From contig RBZT01000470.1 in NCBI GenBank assembly GCA_003693705.1, positions 1 to 51,197 of the forward strand: a stretch of DNA of 51,197 nucleotides, written 5' to 3'. Position numbers and translations under genes: made by a program. Shown piece by piece: positions 1-10,312 of this stretch. Each line of letters opens with the position of its first letter. Within the stretch, counting starts at the first letter, position 1. This stretch comes from Polymyxa betae. Its lineage: Eukaryota; Endomyxa; Phytomyxea; Plasmodiophorida; Plasmodiophoridae. Under the pieces are notes generated by a model. It made no database searches, had not been told where the DNA came from, and saw only the letters and a program-made list of their open reading frames with translations.

Positions 1-559
1 AAACTTTGCCAGAACCCCAGTCTGTTATAGATTGTCGATAATGGGAAAGCACGCAGAGCTACCAGCAGATACAACAACTAATGCCACAATATTGAGCAGA
101 TGCAATGCAGCCTGATTTTGGTCCAGAATAATTTCCAAAGTTCTTCAAAGCACAGACCTCGTCAAAATGAGTTTTTGACTTGCTGAGCGAACTTTGTAAT
201 GGTTGGTTACAGATTGCGATTATATAAATTGCGGAATATCCAGATATAAATAAGGATCGCGGATGACAAAGTACTTTATGCAGTTAGTCATCTTCGAAGA
301 ACGCTAAAACATTCGTCCCAATCCACGCAACCTACAATAACGTGAATTTTGATTCGAGTTCATAAATATGTATAAAAGTACGTGCGAGCATCAGTTTTCA
401 TTGTTCTATCACCAAGTATTCGCAAAAAATTATTTTAACAATAGAAATACTTGTCCACCGCCATTAATTGTTGCAAGAAATTCTGTCATTAGTGATGAGT
501 GGCAATCAAATTATTTTTGGTCCAAAAGCTTTTCCTCTTTTGTGTGTTTACTCAGTTTT
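1..559. other. AT-rich stretch without a recognised gene
   Basis: No open frame here resembles a known protein. Short frames exist but none is supported by splice signals, repeats or family motifs. It borders retroelement debris on the right and may be its upstream part. Confidence 0.4.
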
Positions 560-950
560 GAAGGAGATATATGTCGAGAGCAACACCAACAACCCTAACC
601 CTAAAACCCTAGGTCCAGCACTTAGAAAGGCGGAGCCTCCCAAAACCCATGAAGAGGCCGCGTCGTTGGAGTCGCCTTCCGATGATGGCAAAGAGGCCGA
701 TCCTGCGCAGCCCACAAGAGAGGCCGCTCCCGCCAAAGCAACTGCTTTGACTAACAGCGTCCCGGTACGACCTGTGCGCAAGTGTCGTTTCTATTGAGCG
801 ACGATTGCGCAACCCTGTGACCTGTCCTGACCTGTCCTGTTTCTGTGTCCTTTTTTATCATTATTCTTTTGGAAATAAAGCGTGGTTCAATTCCGCTTGA
901 CCACTGTCTGTCGACTTCCTTGAGAGTGATCACCACAATATATGGGTGCG
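560..950 (+). mobile_element. LTR-retroelement piece: polar ORF tail plus LTR-like end
   Basis: An open frame ending at 797 is rich in Ala, Pro and Glu and looks like the tail of a gag-like or linker protein. It begins within a telomere-like AACCCTAACCCTAAAACCC tract at about 594-612. From about 820 to 945 the DNA resembles a second stretch on the minus strand at about 46,440-46,640. Shared blocks include runs of GTCCTG, an A-rich tract, CGTGG, CGCTTGACCAC and GAGTGATCAC. Finding the block twice, each time after a basic or polar ORF tail, suggests a long terminal repeat. An AATAAA signal lies at about 873. No primer-binding site or target duplication could be fixed. Confidence 0.4.
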
Positions 951-2256
951 CAGCCTCCTCTTAGACCGAAGTCACGGAACTAATTGGAGCCGCTGATTTT
1001 TCTGATTAGAACAAATGTCGTGGATCTTCTCATGTGTCCGCCGTCCAACAACCGTTCAGATGAAGCCGGCATTCTTCACAACAATGCCCTGCAAGGGCGA
1101 CCCAGCCACTTTGGGCTTCGCCGGCACTTCCTAAATCGTGCAGTCCCGTCACGGTCTCCCGGATTGTAAGTCTTGGGTTCTCGGTGGTGGTGGAGAGAGG
1201 CGTTGGGCTGCTTTATGGAATCAGCGACGACAAGTATTTGTCTGCTGGCGTCTCCATAATTATGCCTGGCAAGAAGCTTTGAACGCCCAGGTGGCGATTA
1301 GGATGTCTGATATCGTCGGCCACACTGGCAGCCAAACCAAGCAGTTTGATGAGATCCGGAAACCGATCATGGGTGATTTAGCCACACGTGTTAAATGTCA
1401 AGGTCGTAAACGAATCGACCAATTATATTGGCACCCTCATACGCCGCCAACATTCGAGCACATCATTGGAATCGAACATAAGCACATATTCGGTCACCAG
1501 ATATTTTACTTGACGTGGGAAATGCCTGGAAACAACCAATCGTCGGCCCTATTAATTACGCGCTCTGCGAGCATTCGTTTGCCAGGACCGTCATGCACCT
1601 TAAGAAAATTATTGACGAGTTCGTTGCTTTAATGAAATTCCAAAAGGAGGGCCCCCGGTACTTGATCTGGACGGTTATTGTGATTCATGGACACGTGATA
1701 ATTGTCAAGGTCGCTAACGAACCGACCAATGATATCGACACTGTATGTAGTGCGACTCGCATGGTGACTAACTTAATGATCGATTGTTTAGTGAAACAAA
1801 CCGATTCTAAAATGAAGCGAAGGTTGGATAACGATCGATTCGTCATGGGGCTGGAGTCACGAGAACGTTGCTTAAAAAAGAACCTGACCATCCAATTAAT
1901 TGCACTTGGTGTTTGCTTCACCAAATCGATCGGATTGCAAAGGACGGGCTGTCAACTCTTTATGACGGCGAGCTTTTCTCCCTTGTTGACATGACTGCCT
2001 CGAGTCTGCGTCAATAAGAGAAGCTGAGAGCAACATGTCAGAAAGTGACAAGCTGGCTCGCAATGGGAAATTGGGCAAGATGGCAAATTGAGAACCGCTC
2101 TAGGCTGATGGAATACTTTGCAGAGCCTCGTACCAAATACAGACCGACATAATGGTGCTGTACCTGATCGATGATTAGTTCTATCAAATTCAATCTCAAA
2201 CGCTGGTACGTTCCTAGCAGTTCGACGAAGTACGACGTTTTACAGCAAATACGATT
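951..2256 (+). other. Unassigned stretch, probably upstream part of a decayed retroelement
   Basis: Frames at 1138-1632 and 1515-1994 are open on the plus strand but show no motif I recognise. Their position just upstream of the copia remnant suggests degraded gag/integrase sequence. This is inference only, because no zinc knuckle or DDE triad is visible. Confidence 0.25.
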
Positions 2257-2965
2257 GTGCACACCGAAGGGGATGAGAATGTCGTGATTTTGAATACTAA
2301 TCGTTGTATCCTGTCATGTCAAGAATTTCAGGAGGACAATAAGCCAGCTACACAATCAGATGAAGATATCACTGTTATCACCCGCAAATTAGTACATGTT
2401 CCCGAAGAAGAACCTGAAGATGACACCATGAACTTTAAGGAGGATATCAACACAGCGAATGACCACATACAAGGTGATGAATTATGTGAACAAGCACGAG
2501 AAATTGAAAATGATGAGAGTGATGATGACGAACAAAATGAAAACCAAAATCAAGGTAAGAACAATAATCTCAAGCAAACATCTACAGACACAGAATCATG
2601 GACTGTAACGAAATTCGGAAGACAACTACAGCCAAGAAAATTTTATCATCAGAGTGCATGTATTTCATACCTATTGACGAAATAACACCCACTACATTAC
2701 AATAAGCAACAACCTGCCAAGAATCTGACGAATGGATGAACGCAATGAGAAAAAAATTAAATCAATGAATGATACCTGCACCAAAGGGAGTTAACATAGT
2801 TGGATCAAACTGGACATATAAAACTACGAAAGATTCTGATTGAGACGCTGATCTGCACAAGGCTCGACTAGTTGCACAGGGATTTCACAAAAATTTGGAG
2901 AAGACTACACGGAGACATTTTCTCCGGGGAAGATGCTGAACTAACCGCCCGTTGGATCGATTGAT
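2257..2965 (+). mobile_element. Ty1/copia retrotransposon pol remnant (reverse transcriptase N-terminus)
   Basis: An acidic, Gln/Asn-rich frame (2257-2685) leads into a broken reverse transcriptase. Reading 2728-2955 gives ESDEWMNAMRKK, then PKGVNIVGSNWTYKTTKDSD, then DLHKARLVAQGF, then, one frame over, EDYTETFSPGKM. These are the classic copia RT landmarks (W.AM..E, GCKWV.K.K, KARLVA.GF, DY.ETFSP). The copy is dead: it has in-frame stops at about 2766 and 2841, a frameshift at about 2890, and no RT catalytic motif or RNase H after 2965. Known family, decayed copy. Confidence 0.8.
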
Positions 2966-3819
2966 CAGTTGAAGGCTATCAGCAGAGACATCGCGATTCA
3001 GGCGGCCGGAAACGAGGTCGGTCGAACAGGACGCTCAAGGCATCTTGATGCGAGCAGTTCCAGGGATCCGTGCGCTTTAGCTTATGAGCGATGATGATAG
3101 AAGAACCTCCGCAGCAGAAATGGGAACATCACTGAAAGCAAAGAATGTCAGAAACAGGTTTGAAAGTGGGATCAAACCCCATCGTTTCCATAATAAAACC
3201 GATAAAAACAGGATGAAAATATAAAACGTTTCATCCAGAAGATGCGCAACAAGGCCAAGAAAGACCGCCTCCGCCATTCCGACCTCTATTAGGCGGATTT
3301 TCTATCCTTTTTTTTATGAAACTTTGTTTTCTTCATAAATTTTCTGTGACGCACAGCTACCAGTAGTAGATACTTACAGATAAATTTTAGATATACCGTA
3401 ATATTTTTTATTTCTGTGACCGGATGTAAAAATTTCTGTTCCTTGAATTAGCGATGAATATTGCTTTATCGAGTTCTGGTTCAAATGGCGAGACTTCGAT
3501 ACATGATTGATCGATTGGAGGGTCCAGCACAGATGCGTTGCTTTTAGTTGCGACAGATTCCTGATCTGCTATTACGGGCTACATAGGAAAGGCAAGTTTA
3601 CTTCGAATGTGTCGCTTAAACCACCCGGTATCACCATCATCATCATCCACGACGGGGCCCAATGCGTTTAGCAGCATCGTTTTCTGGACTCTGAGTCGTG
3701 TCAGCGAATATTATTTCAAGATCAGATGCCTCCAGGAGCGAGTGTTTGATTTGCTCAAATCTTCAGATTGTCCCAATGCGGCCCGAAAATTCGCTTTAAC
3801 AAACAGAACATAATGAATC
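2966..3819. other. No recognised gene
   Basis: Homology to the copia RT stops abruptly at about 2965. The next 850 bases hold only short frames, one with a run of Ser codons (3607-3813), and nothing identifiable. Confidence 0.3.
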
Positions 3820-4110
3820 CTCAGCAGTTCTTAATTCTGTGACAAACGATGTCAACGAGAGCCGAGTCCATCTTAACAACATCGGGATGGAATTGGAAGA
3901 TCTATGTTGTCATTGTTATCAATATACAGAAACTATTGATCATCAACTCATCATATGCAAAATAGAAACATAAAACATTCCGAGAGGAATACACAAAAAT
4001 AGGAATCACAGACTTGAATAAAGCACCTTTCTTACATGAGAAATTCATGGCCAACTTTCTAACATCAGCTAATGAATACGGATGCTATATATAAAGAGAT
4101 TGATAATAAG
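3820..4110 (+). mobile_element. 3' end of a LINE (non-LTR) retrotransposon
   Basis: Reading 3858-3970 gives SRVHLNNIGMELEDLCCHC, then TETIDHQLIICK. This is the CxxC...H...C zinc-knuckle-like motif at the C-terminus of many LINE reverse transcriptases. One frame over it continues as FREEYTKIGITDLNKAPFLH and KFMANFLTSANEYG, the usual closing segment of LINE ORF2. A stop follows in AT-rich sequence. The two blocks lie in different frames, so this copy is decayed. Only the last ~90 codons of the element remain. Confidence 0.6.
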
Positions 4111-4162
4111 CTGGGTCTTTAGTATGGGAGTCTTGAAGTGACAAGATACATGGATTCGAGTA

Positions 4163-4192
4163 ACCCTAACCTAGGGTTAGAGTTTTAGGGTG
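4163..4192. repeat. Interstitial telomere-like palindrome
   Basis: AACCCTAACC is followed at once by TAGGGTTAG and then TTTTAGGG, so telomere-like units meet head to head. The tract lies about 115 bp upstream of the ankyrin-like gene. Similar short units recur across the window. Confidence 0.6.
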
Positions 4193-4306
4193 CTGAAAGA
4201 ACCCTGAAAGCGGGGAATACACGCAGATGGGAACTGACCACGGAATTCTATAATTCTCCGTCCCGGATTTGACTCGCTCCAGCACGTCTCTCGTCGCCTG
4301 CGTCCA

Positions 4307-5626
4307 ATGCTCATGAGCGTCGTCCTCATCGTAACGCTGGTCCTGGTGGCGGTGTCGGCCACGGATCTCGGACGCTGCAGCCCGGACCTTGCCGCGTCCT
4401 CTCCCATCACGGACTCCTCTCCTGACGAGATTCTCGAGGCTGTCTTCCGTCATACCCGCCCGGACCCGCTCCTATCCGCAAAGCTCGCGCTGGTCAGCAA
4501 GGCCCATCTCAAATTAGTCCGGGACGGCCTCCGCCTTGCCCGGATTGCTATCCAGCTACCAACGTCCCCTGACTGCTTCATCCGCGACATCAAATGGCTG
4601 ATTTCGGTATGCGGAGCGCAACCCGGTCATACTGCCCTCTTGAGCCATTTCCTGACGGAAGAATCGGCGCCTCTGTTCCTGTATCGGCTGCTTTCGATCG
4701 TTGAATGCGAGCCCGGACTGATCGCGGACCTAGTCGACGTGATCGGGCCGATCGAATCCGTGGCCGTACTGACCCCCGGCTGGGTCGTCGTCGTCTACAA
4801 CCTCCATTGGCTGACCGGACGCAAGGTTGATCCCATCAAGAAATTATGCGATGAAATTCTCGGCAAGACGCCCTGCTCGGACTTCCTCTCCATCGGCGAC
4901 ATTCCGTCCGTCGTGCTGGACTCGCTGCGGCATCATGCCGACCACCGGACTCCGGGCGGCCTCTCGATCCACGACCGCCTCCCGTACCCGTTCGCCAACC
5001 TCAACCAGCTGTCGCTGTCCGCTGTCGCCTTCGCCATCGCCAAAAACCACGGACACGAGATCCGATCACGGCCCGTACTGGCCCGCCGACTGTTCTACCT
5101 CGGGACGCCGATTTTCCTAAACTTGATGAAGATTAAGAAGTTTAAGGCCGCCGCCGATCTGCGCGCCATGTTGCCGTTCGCGTTCTTCGTCGACGTGGCG
5201 CTCGCCTCACAGATCGACGATTTGATCGAATCGGGGCGCGCCGATCTCATCGCCGTCGTTCTGCGTTCGGAGGCGTTCGTCTTTCTCCCGTTCTGCCAAT
5301 CGAACGGGCTGTGGAACAGTCTCGATCAGATCGTCGACGCCCTGATCGAGGTCGAGGGCCAGCACGACTTGCTGCGGCTTCTGCTGCGGGCGCCGCTGCC
5401 GGACGTCTGGGTTGCCGAGGTCGGGAGGAAGCGTGGCGGCCCGATTCTGCACCGTGCGGTGAAGGCGGCGAATGCGGGCGCTGTTCGCGTCCTGCTTGAG
5501 TTCCCGGACCTGATTCCGACCGATAAAGCGGCTCAGTACGGCCGCTCGGCTCGGTCGTATGCTGAGCCAGGTTCGGAGATCGATACTCTTTTGCTTCAAC
5601 GAGTTTCTGTGTCTAATGTCAATTAG
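4307..5626 (+). CDS. Secreted or membrane-anchored helical-repeat protein with a C-terminal ankyrin-like repeat
   Basis: A single uninterrupted 439-codon frame with no intron. Residues 1-18 form a signal peptide or signal anchor (LMSVVLIVTLVLVAVSA). The rest is predicted helical. Residues ~380-425 (GGPILHRAVKAANAGAVRV, then LLEFPDL) resemble one ankyrin repeat, and residues 310-375 look like weaker relatives (IDDLIESGRADLIAVVLR, VEGQHDLLRLLLRAPL). The gene is clearly richer in G+C, especially at third positions, than its AT-rich surroundings. That and the missing introns set it apart from most neighbours, although TatD at 15.6 kb and H3 share both traits. No catalytic motif is visible. An F-box-like stretch near residues 40-75 (DEILEAVFRH, ALVSKAHLKLV) is possible but weak. 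Function unknown; a host-directed secreted protein is speculation. Confidence 0.75.
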   Translation: MLMSVVLIVTLVLVAVSATDLGRCSPDLAASSPITDSSPDEILEAVFRHTRPDPLLSAKLALVSKAHLKLVRDGLRLARIAIQLPTSPDCFIRDIKWLISVCGAQPGHTALLSHFLTEESAPLFLYRLLSIVECEPGLIADLVDVIGPIESVAVLTPGWVVVVYNLHWLTGRKVDPIKKLCDEILGKTPCSDFLSIGDIPSVVLDSLRHHADHRTPGGLSIHDRLPYPFANLNQLSLSAVAFAIAKNHGHEIRSRPVLARRLFYLGTPIFLNLMKIKKFKAAADLRAMLPFAFFVDVALASQIDDLIESGRADLIAVVLRSEAFVFLPFCQSNGLWNSLDQIVDALIEVEGQHDLLRLLLRAPLPDVWVAEVGRKRGGPILHRAVKAANAGAVRVLLEFPDLIPTDKAAQYGRSARSYAEPGSEIDTLLLQRVSVSNVN

Positions 5627-5639
5627 ATAGAGGCCGAGT

Positions 5640-7130
5640 TTGGTTGCGTTTAGGGTTCTGCAGAACTTAAGTTGTGTTATTTTTTTTTATTTATTTTTTA
5701 GGTTTTATTAAATGTAAAAACGCAACCCGATTCACTGCAATGACCCTGCATACAGGATCGCTGTCTGTAACGTCGTCAATTTAACAGAATTGAGAGAATC
5801 CGGAATGACTGAAACCCTAAGTCTAACTCGGCATCATCTCATTCATCCTAATTCTGTAGATTTTCCATAATCTCAATGATTGACTCGTCAAAGCAACTTT
5901 CCAGTAATTTCCACAATCGTAAATATTCAAGATCGACCAAAGTAATCGACTCATCGTGGTTTTAAAAACCTGAAAACCGTTTTGGAAATGTATTCAAATA
6001 GATTCTCTTTCAAATCTTTGTTTTGACCTGCATTGACTCAATTACAATGAGATCTTGCTGATAAGGCTATTTCCTATAATGACAAAATTTGTGCAACTTC
6101 TTGATATTGTTCTGGTTACTTTCATAAAGAAATCAGCTCCAATCATGACCAGTCTGACCAAAACCCTTGGCCATGTCTGTAGATGTTACGGCAAGTTGAA
6201 TCAAGTTTTATCGATCCAGAGGCGCTGATGAATAAGCCTGCTGACTAACCAGTTCGACTATTTCGTCTACGAATTAACAGAGCAGCTCACGAGCCTCCTG
6301 TAAAAGGTCTTCCAGCGCTCGGATGTTCTTTCTCCAACCCGCTCACTATCGGACATCATATTTTGCAATGTGGCACAACATTAAAAATGTTCTTCGATAT
6401 ATCACTAAAGACCGATCCATCAAGAATAAAATTGGGAAAATATACCTAAATGGCTTCTTTCAACATCTTAATACCATTATTAGCCTGTGACAATTTCCTG
6501 GATTGATTTCACGAGATAGTGTCTCCAATTTGAAGAATTCGAAGCCTGTGACAGCAGAAATGAATCCCAAAATCCTGCAACCCTGGAGAAAAGATGCGCC
6601 GAATCCGTTTAGGGTTTTAGGTTTTGGAAAGATACTGTAGGCTTGCGAGAGACGTCTCAGGTCTCTTTCCAAAAACAAACCTGGCTGCTGTACAAAGGGT
6701 CGTACAGCTACATGCTGTTTATTGTCCGATCACGTTTCCTTAACTGAGCAGGTGCCAATTCTAGTTCCTGTGTTGAAAGAACTAAGCTTAGATAGAAATT
6801 TCTCGTTATGCTCCATAATCTAGTAAATATCCCTTACGTTTATTTAGATTAGAATCTGATATATATTCATCAAAAATCAGAAGAATATGGGGGAGCTCTG
6901 CCATACATCCTTTCTCTAGATATCTTCTGATACCCCATTTCTGGATCATAGTGATCGTTTAAACCTTGAGCATCCCTTGAATTTTCTAACATATATAACA
7001 TTGGAACATATGAATGTGTAAATAACCACCAAACCTTTCTTGAAAAGCATTTTCTCTTAAACTAAACTATCAATATATGTGAGAGAATCAGCTAGTATGA
7101 GAGAACCAAGTATGCGAGAGTCTACGGTAC
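5640..7130. other. Gene-free AT-rich interval
   Basis: I see no convincing coding exon on either strand. A T-rich tract with possible polyadenylation signals follows the ankyrin-like gene. Telomere-like units (TTTAGGGTTTTAGG) appear near 6608. Frames such as 6460-6678 on the minus strand lack any family signature. Confidence 0.4.
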
Positions 7131-7139
7131 CCTGTCGTC

Positions 7140-7720
7140 TGTCTATCCCGACGATGCCATTGGAAAGAATCTGCCTATTCCCCTCGGAGGAGGAAAACAG
7201 TAACCTTGTGGTATGCGATTAAGCGCTGGCGTCATTATCTTGAGGGCATCCACTTCATGGTCGTATCGGACCACCTGTCGGAAGATATTTTCTTCATTCG
7301 CGACACTAACGCCCACTCTCAATCTGATCTGACTGCTGAAATGAACCAATTGATACCCAAAATCAAATTAGAATTCGACTACTCACCATCGCACGTCACC
7401 TACCTCGACGTAATCGTTTATAAATCTGAAGAATGCAAAAAAACATCGAACAGCCAGAGACTGCATAATCCATTCAATACTACTCACCAAACCATATTTC
7501 TCCAAAGCAGAACGAACTCGAACACTTCTTTTTCGATGTCTATAAAGAAGGCCCACGCCACACCGACGCCGATGCATTATCTCGTTGCCATGCGGAGCCC
7601 TGTTGTATTAAGAAGTCCGACATCGTGGAAGAAAGTCTTCTATATTTTTTTTATTACATCCAGCAATGACGACAGAAGCGTTACCGGCAGTTGTTCTACG
7701 CTCGGTTGTGGATGATCTCA
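7140..7720 (+). mobile_element. Ty3/gypsy RNase H remnant with an embedded Penelope-like RT fragment
   Basis: At 7209-7275 the frame reads AIKRWRHYLEGIHFMVVSDH, the gypsy RNase H signature (WAI.KWRHYL.G..F.V.TDH). At about 7545-7600, one frame over, it reads GPRHTDADALSRC, the end of gypsy RNase H. Between them, 7276-7440 reads EDIFFIRDTNAHSQSDLT and LEFDYSPSHVTYLDVIVYK. That matches the YIDDIF...I.F...YS...I.FLDV.VYK section of Penelope-like reverse transcriptases and is not RNase H. The simplest reading is a PLE fragment inserted into a gypsy element, or a template-switch chimera. Both are decayed. Confidence 0.6.
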
Positions 7721-7760
7721 ATCTTTTTTAACTCGGCCGGGACAGTCGTTAGATACCAGT

Positions 7761-7950
7761 AACTGATAAGACGACTCGCATCTGTCTGAATATATCATAA
7801 CTGATAAGACGACTCGCATCTGTTTGAAGATATCATAACTGATAAGACGACTCGCATCTGTCTGAAGATATCATAACTGATAAGACGACTCGCATCTGTC
7901 AGAAGATATCATAACTGATAAGACGACTCGCATCTGTCTGAAGATATCAT
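7761..7950. repeat. 38-bp minisatellite, five units
   Basis: Five head-to-tail copies of a 38-bp unit starting AACTGATAAGACGACTCGCA, with unit starts at 7761, 7799, 7837, 7875 and 7913. Units differ at only a few positions, for example ATATATCAT in unit 1 against GATATCAT later. It lies immediately downstream of the gypsy remnant. Confidence 0.95.
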
Positions 7951-8285
7951 TTTCCTCCACCTACTCCCTGACTCAGCCATTCCAATCGAAGACGACCTAT
8001 AAAGACCCACCCAAGCACAAAACGATGACCCAACCTGAAATTGCATTCACGGAGCAGAGCGCGACGAACACGGCCTGCTCAGACGTCGATGCCCAAAGCG
8101 CTTTCAGGTCTCCTCTTTTATTATATATATTTCTATTGAAGTCGATGAAAGAATCGGAGAACTCGCTAAGACGCTGTAATAAGGCCATTACAAGACATAC
8201 GAGATTCCTTTTTTGAATTAATTCTGATAGGAAGGTGATGAAGTGAGTGAGCGACGCAGTCACGGACTTCATTTCTTTATTCGTC

Positions 8286-8900
8286 ATGTCGCGGTCGTCT
8301 GGAGCTTCTCTTTGATGAGATTGCAGAAGTCAAGGGCCGGCTTCGCGACGCCAGGTCGAAACTGAGGCAGGCTGAGAATGCTGGCGTTAACGATAAGAAG
8401 ATTATTATGTATGGAAACATCGTCACCGCGATTCATAACGATCTCGCAGCACTTCGCCAACAAGCTCATCCGCCAGGTAAAATTTGAACATACGTTTGTA
8501 TCTTATTTCTTTTGTCACCTGTTGTCAACATGATATTAGTTAGGTTGGATGTAGCAAATGATTAAGTTTCATTTTTGTCTTTATGACATCATGTCTTCTA
8601 TTCGTGATGTCGCGGTCGTCTGGAGCTTCTCTTGATGATGAGATCGCAGAGGTCAAGGGCCGACTTCGCGACGCCAAGGCGAAATTGAGGCAGGCTGAGA
8701 ATGCTGGCTGGCGTTAACGATAAGAAGATTATTATGTATGGAAACATCGTCACCGCGATTTATAACGATCTCGCAGCACTTCGCCAACAAGCTCATCCGC
8801 CAGGTAAAATTTGAACATACGTTTGTATCTTATTTCTTTTGTCACCTGTTGTCAACATGATATTAGTTAGGTTGGATGCAGCAAAATGATTAAGTTACAT
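8286..8900 (+). pseudogene. Tandemly duplicated coiled-coil exon, both copies disabled (Crinkler/effector-like helix)
   Basis: Two direct repeats of ~300 bp (from 8286 and from 8607) each start with ATG and would encode MSRSSGASLDDEIAEVKG, RLRDAKAKLRQAENAG, VNDKKIIMYGNIVTAI and HNDLAALRQQAHPP, followed by a GTAAAA donor-like site (8477, 8804). Helices of the form '..L..kL..A...gn...i....n.la.Lr..' are common linkers in secreted Crinkler-like and kinase-linked proteins of protists and fungi; that family link is inference. Copy 1 has a stop eight codons in (SLDDE has become SL-stop). Copy 2 has a 4-bp GGCT duplication that stops it after AENAGW. No downstream domain is attached. Confidence 0.55.
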
Positions 8901-9168
8901 TTTTGTCTTCTTAATAATGTCTTCAAAGATCGCGGGTTTGATGATCTGATGTTCCTTTTCCGCAGCGCGCGCGACAAGATTCATGGCATTTTTCAATTCG
9001 CCACTAGCTGGTCTCATCAATTTTCTTTGTCAGCTATTTCAGATCGGTGTTCTAATCGTGGTGTGGAGCGGTCGCCACTAATGTTGAAAAAAAATCTATA
9101 AATCATTTAAGAATCAAAATTCAAATACAATGTGTTTTAATTTTTATAGTCATTAAAAGTACGGTTTC

Positions 9169-10312
9169 CTCTTTTAAGCTCGCGAGCTTCTAAACTCGCG
9201 CAGCTCATTCCGCGCACTTCCAGACTCGCGCACTTCCAAGCTCGTCTATATTCGGTTGATCTCAGCAATAAATTTTTTCTTTTTTTCTTCATATTGATAC
9301 GAAAATTGTCATGGCTGTGGCAAAACGCTGGTTCTATTACAGGACAGAATAGGGCCGGTCCCAGCGCAGAGCGTCCGACAGGTCCATTTCCTCATATAGA
9401 AGCAATATCTACGGCTGCAACCAAGTCTGTGCCATTCGGGCTATCTCCTCTGAATGAGGTTGATTGTGCTTCGTCTGCGCCGAAGAATGTTTGCGGCCTG
9501 CAAATTAAAGAATCGGCTGTACCTGAAAGTTTGGACAATTTAACGAATTGTTCTGTCGATATCGATATTTCACTTCGACGATTTTCATTCTTTGACACTT
9601 GCATGCCCCCATTTATGCAGTACATATCTGGTGAAAACGGATTCTCGATTGCACGAACAGGCCACAAGATGGATGGTGAAAGAGCATAGCAGTTATTCGA
9701 TAGAGACGATGTTGTAGAAGGCGGTAGCTTTTATAGTCTATCTGGAAAGGAAAAATGCACATTTAATGTTCCTTTTACATTCGATTTTGTTAGTTGAGAG
9801 CATTATTTCAAGACAAATGGTTTAAATCTACAATACAGCCATTCTTCAACAGCGGTTTTTATCGATGGCATCTTATTTAAGACCCGCGATCTTCTATTCT
9901 TGATTCTGCGCCTTTTATAATCGGAATTCTTCGAAATATGTGGCCCAAAGTTGCTTTCGATGCTGGCCTATTCTATCGATTGAAAGAGAAAGCGAAACCA
10001 AAGGCTTCGGTACTGACAAAGACGCAGTCAATTCTTTCATGCAGAAACAGATATTCAGGAATAATCGGGAGTCTTCGACATTTCCTTTGATGAATCCATG
10101 AAGATAGAGAATGTTCTTATACAGACATCGTCAATGGTTGCATACGCTCGGCAGTAAGGAAAATTTACGATTTTAGATGGAACCTTTTGCGATTCTATTG
10201 TATGATCTTATTTTGATGAGATCAATCGAATGTAGACGAGCTTGGAAGTGCGCGAGTCTGGAAGTGCGCGGAGGGGGCTGCGCGAGTTTGCAAGCTCGCG
10301 AGCTTAAAAGAG
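9169..10312. mobile_element. 1.1-kb DNA element with ~100-bp terminal inverted repeats
   Basis: The left end (9169-9275) and right end (~10,210-10,312) are near-perfect reverse complements. Both carry CTCTTTTAAGCTCGCGAGCT, a block CGCGCACTTCCAGACTCGCG, then CACTTCCAAGCTCGTCTA and a GGTTGATCTCA-like tail. A TTAA sits at the outer boundary of each end, next to GCTCGCGAGC, so TTAA target duplication is possible but not proved. The interior holds one plus-strand frame (9294-9689, FSFFDTCMPPFMQYISGE) and a following region without a recognisable transposase. This is most likely a non-autonomous or decayed cut-and-paste element. Confidence 0.75.

Noticed and set aside
7761-7950. CRISPR array
   Set aside because: Units are directly adjacent with no unique spacers, and the genome is eukaryotic. 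It is a minisatellite.
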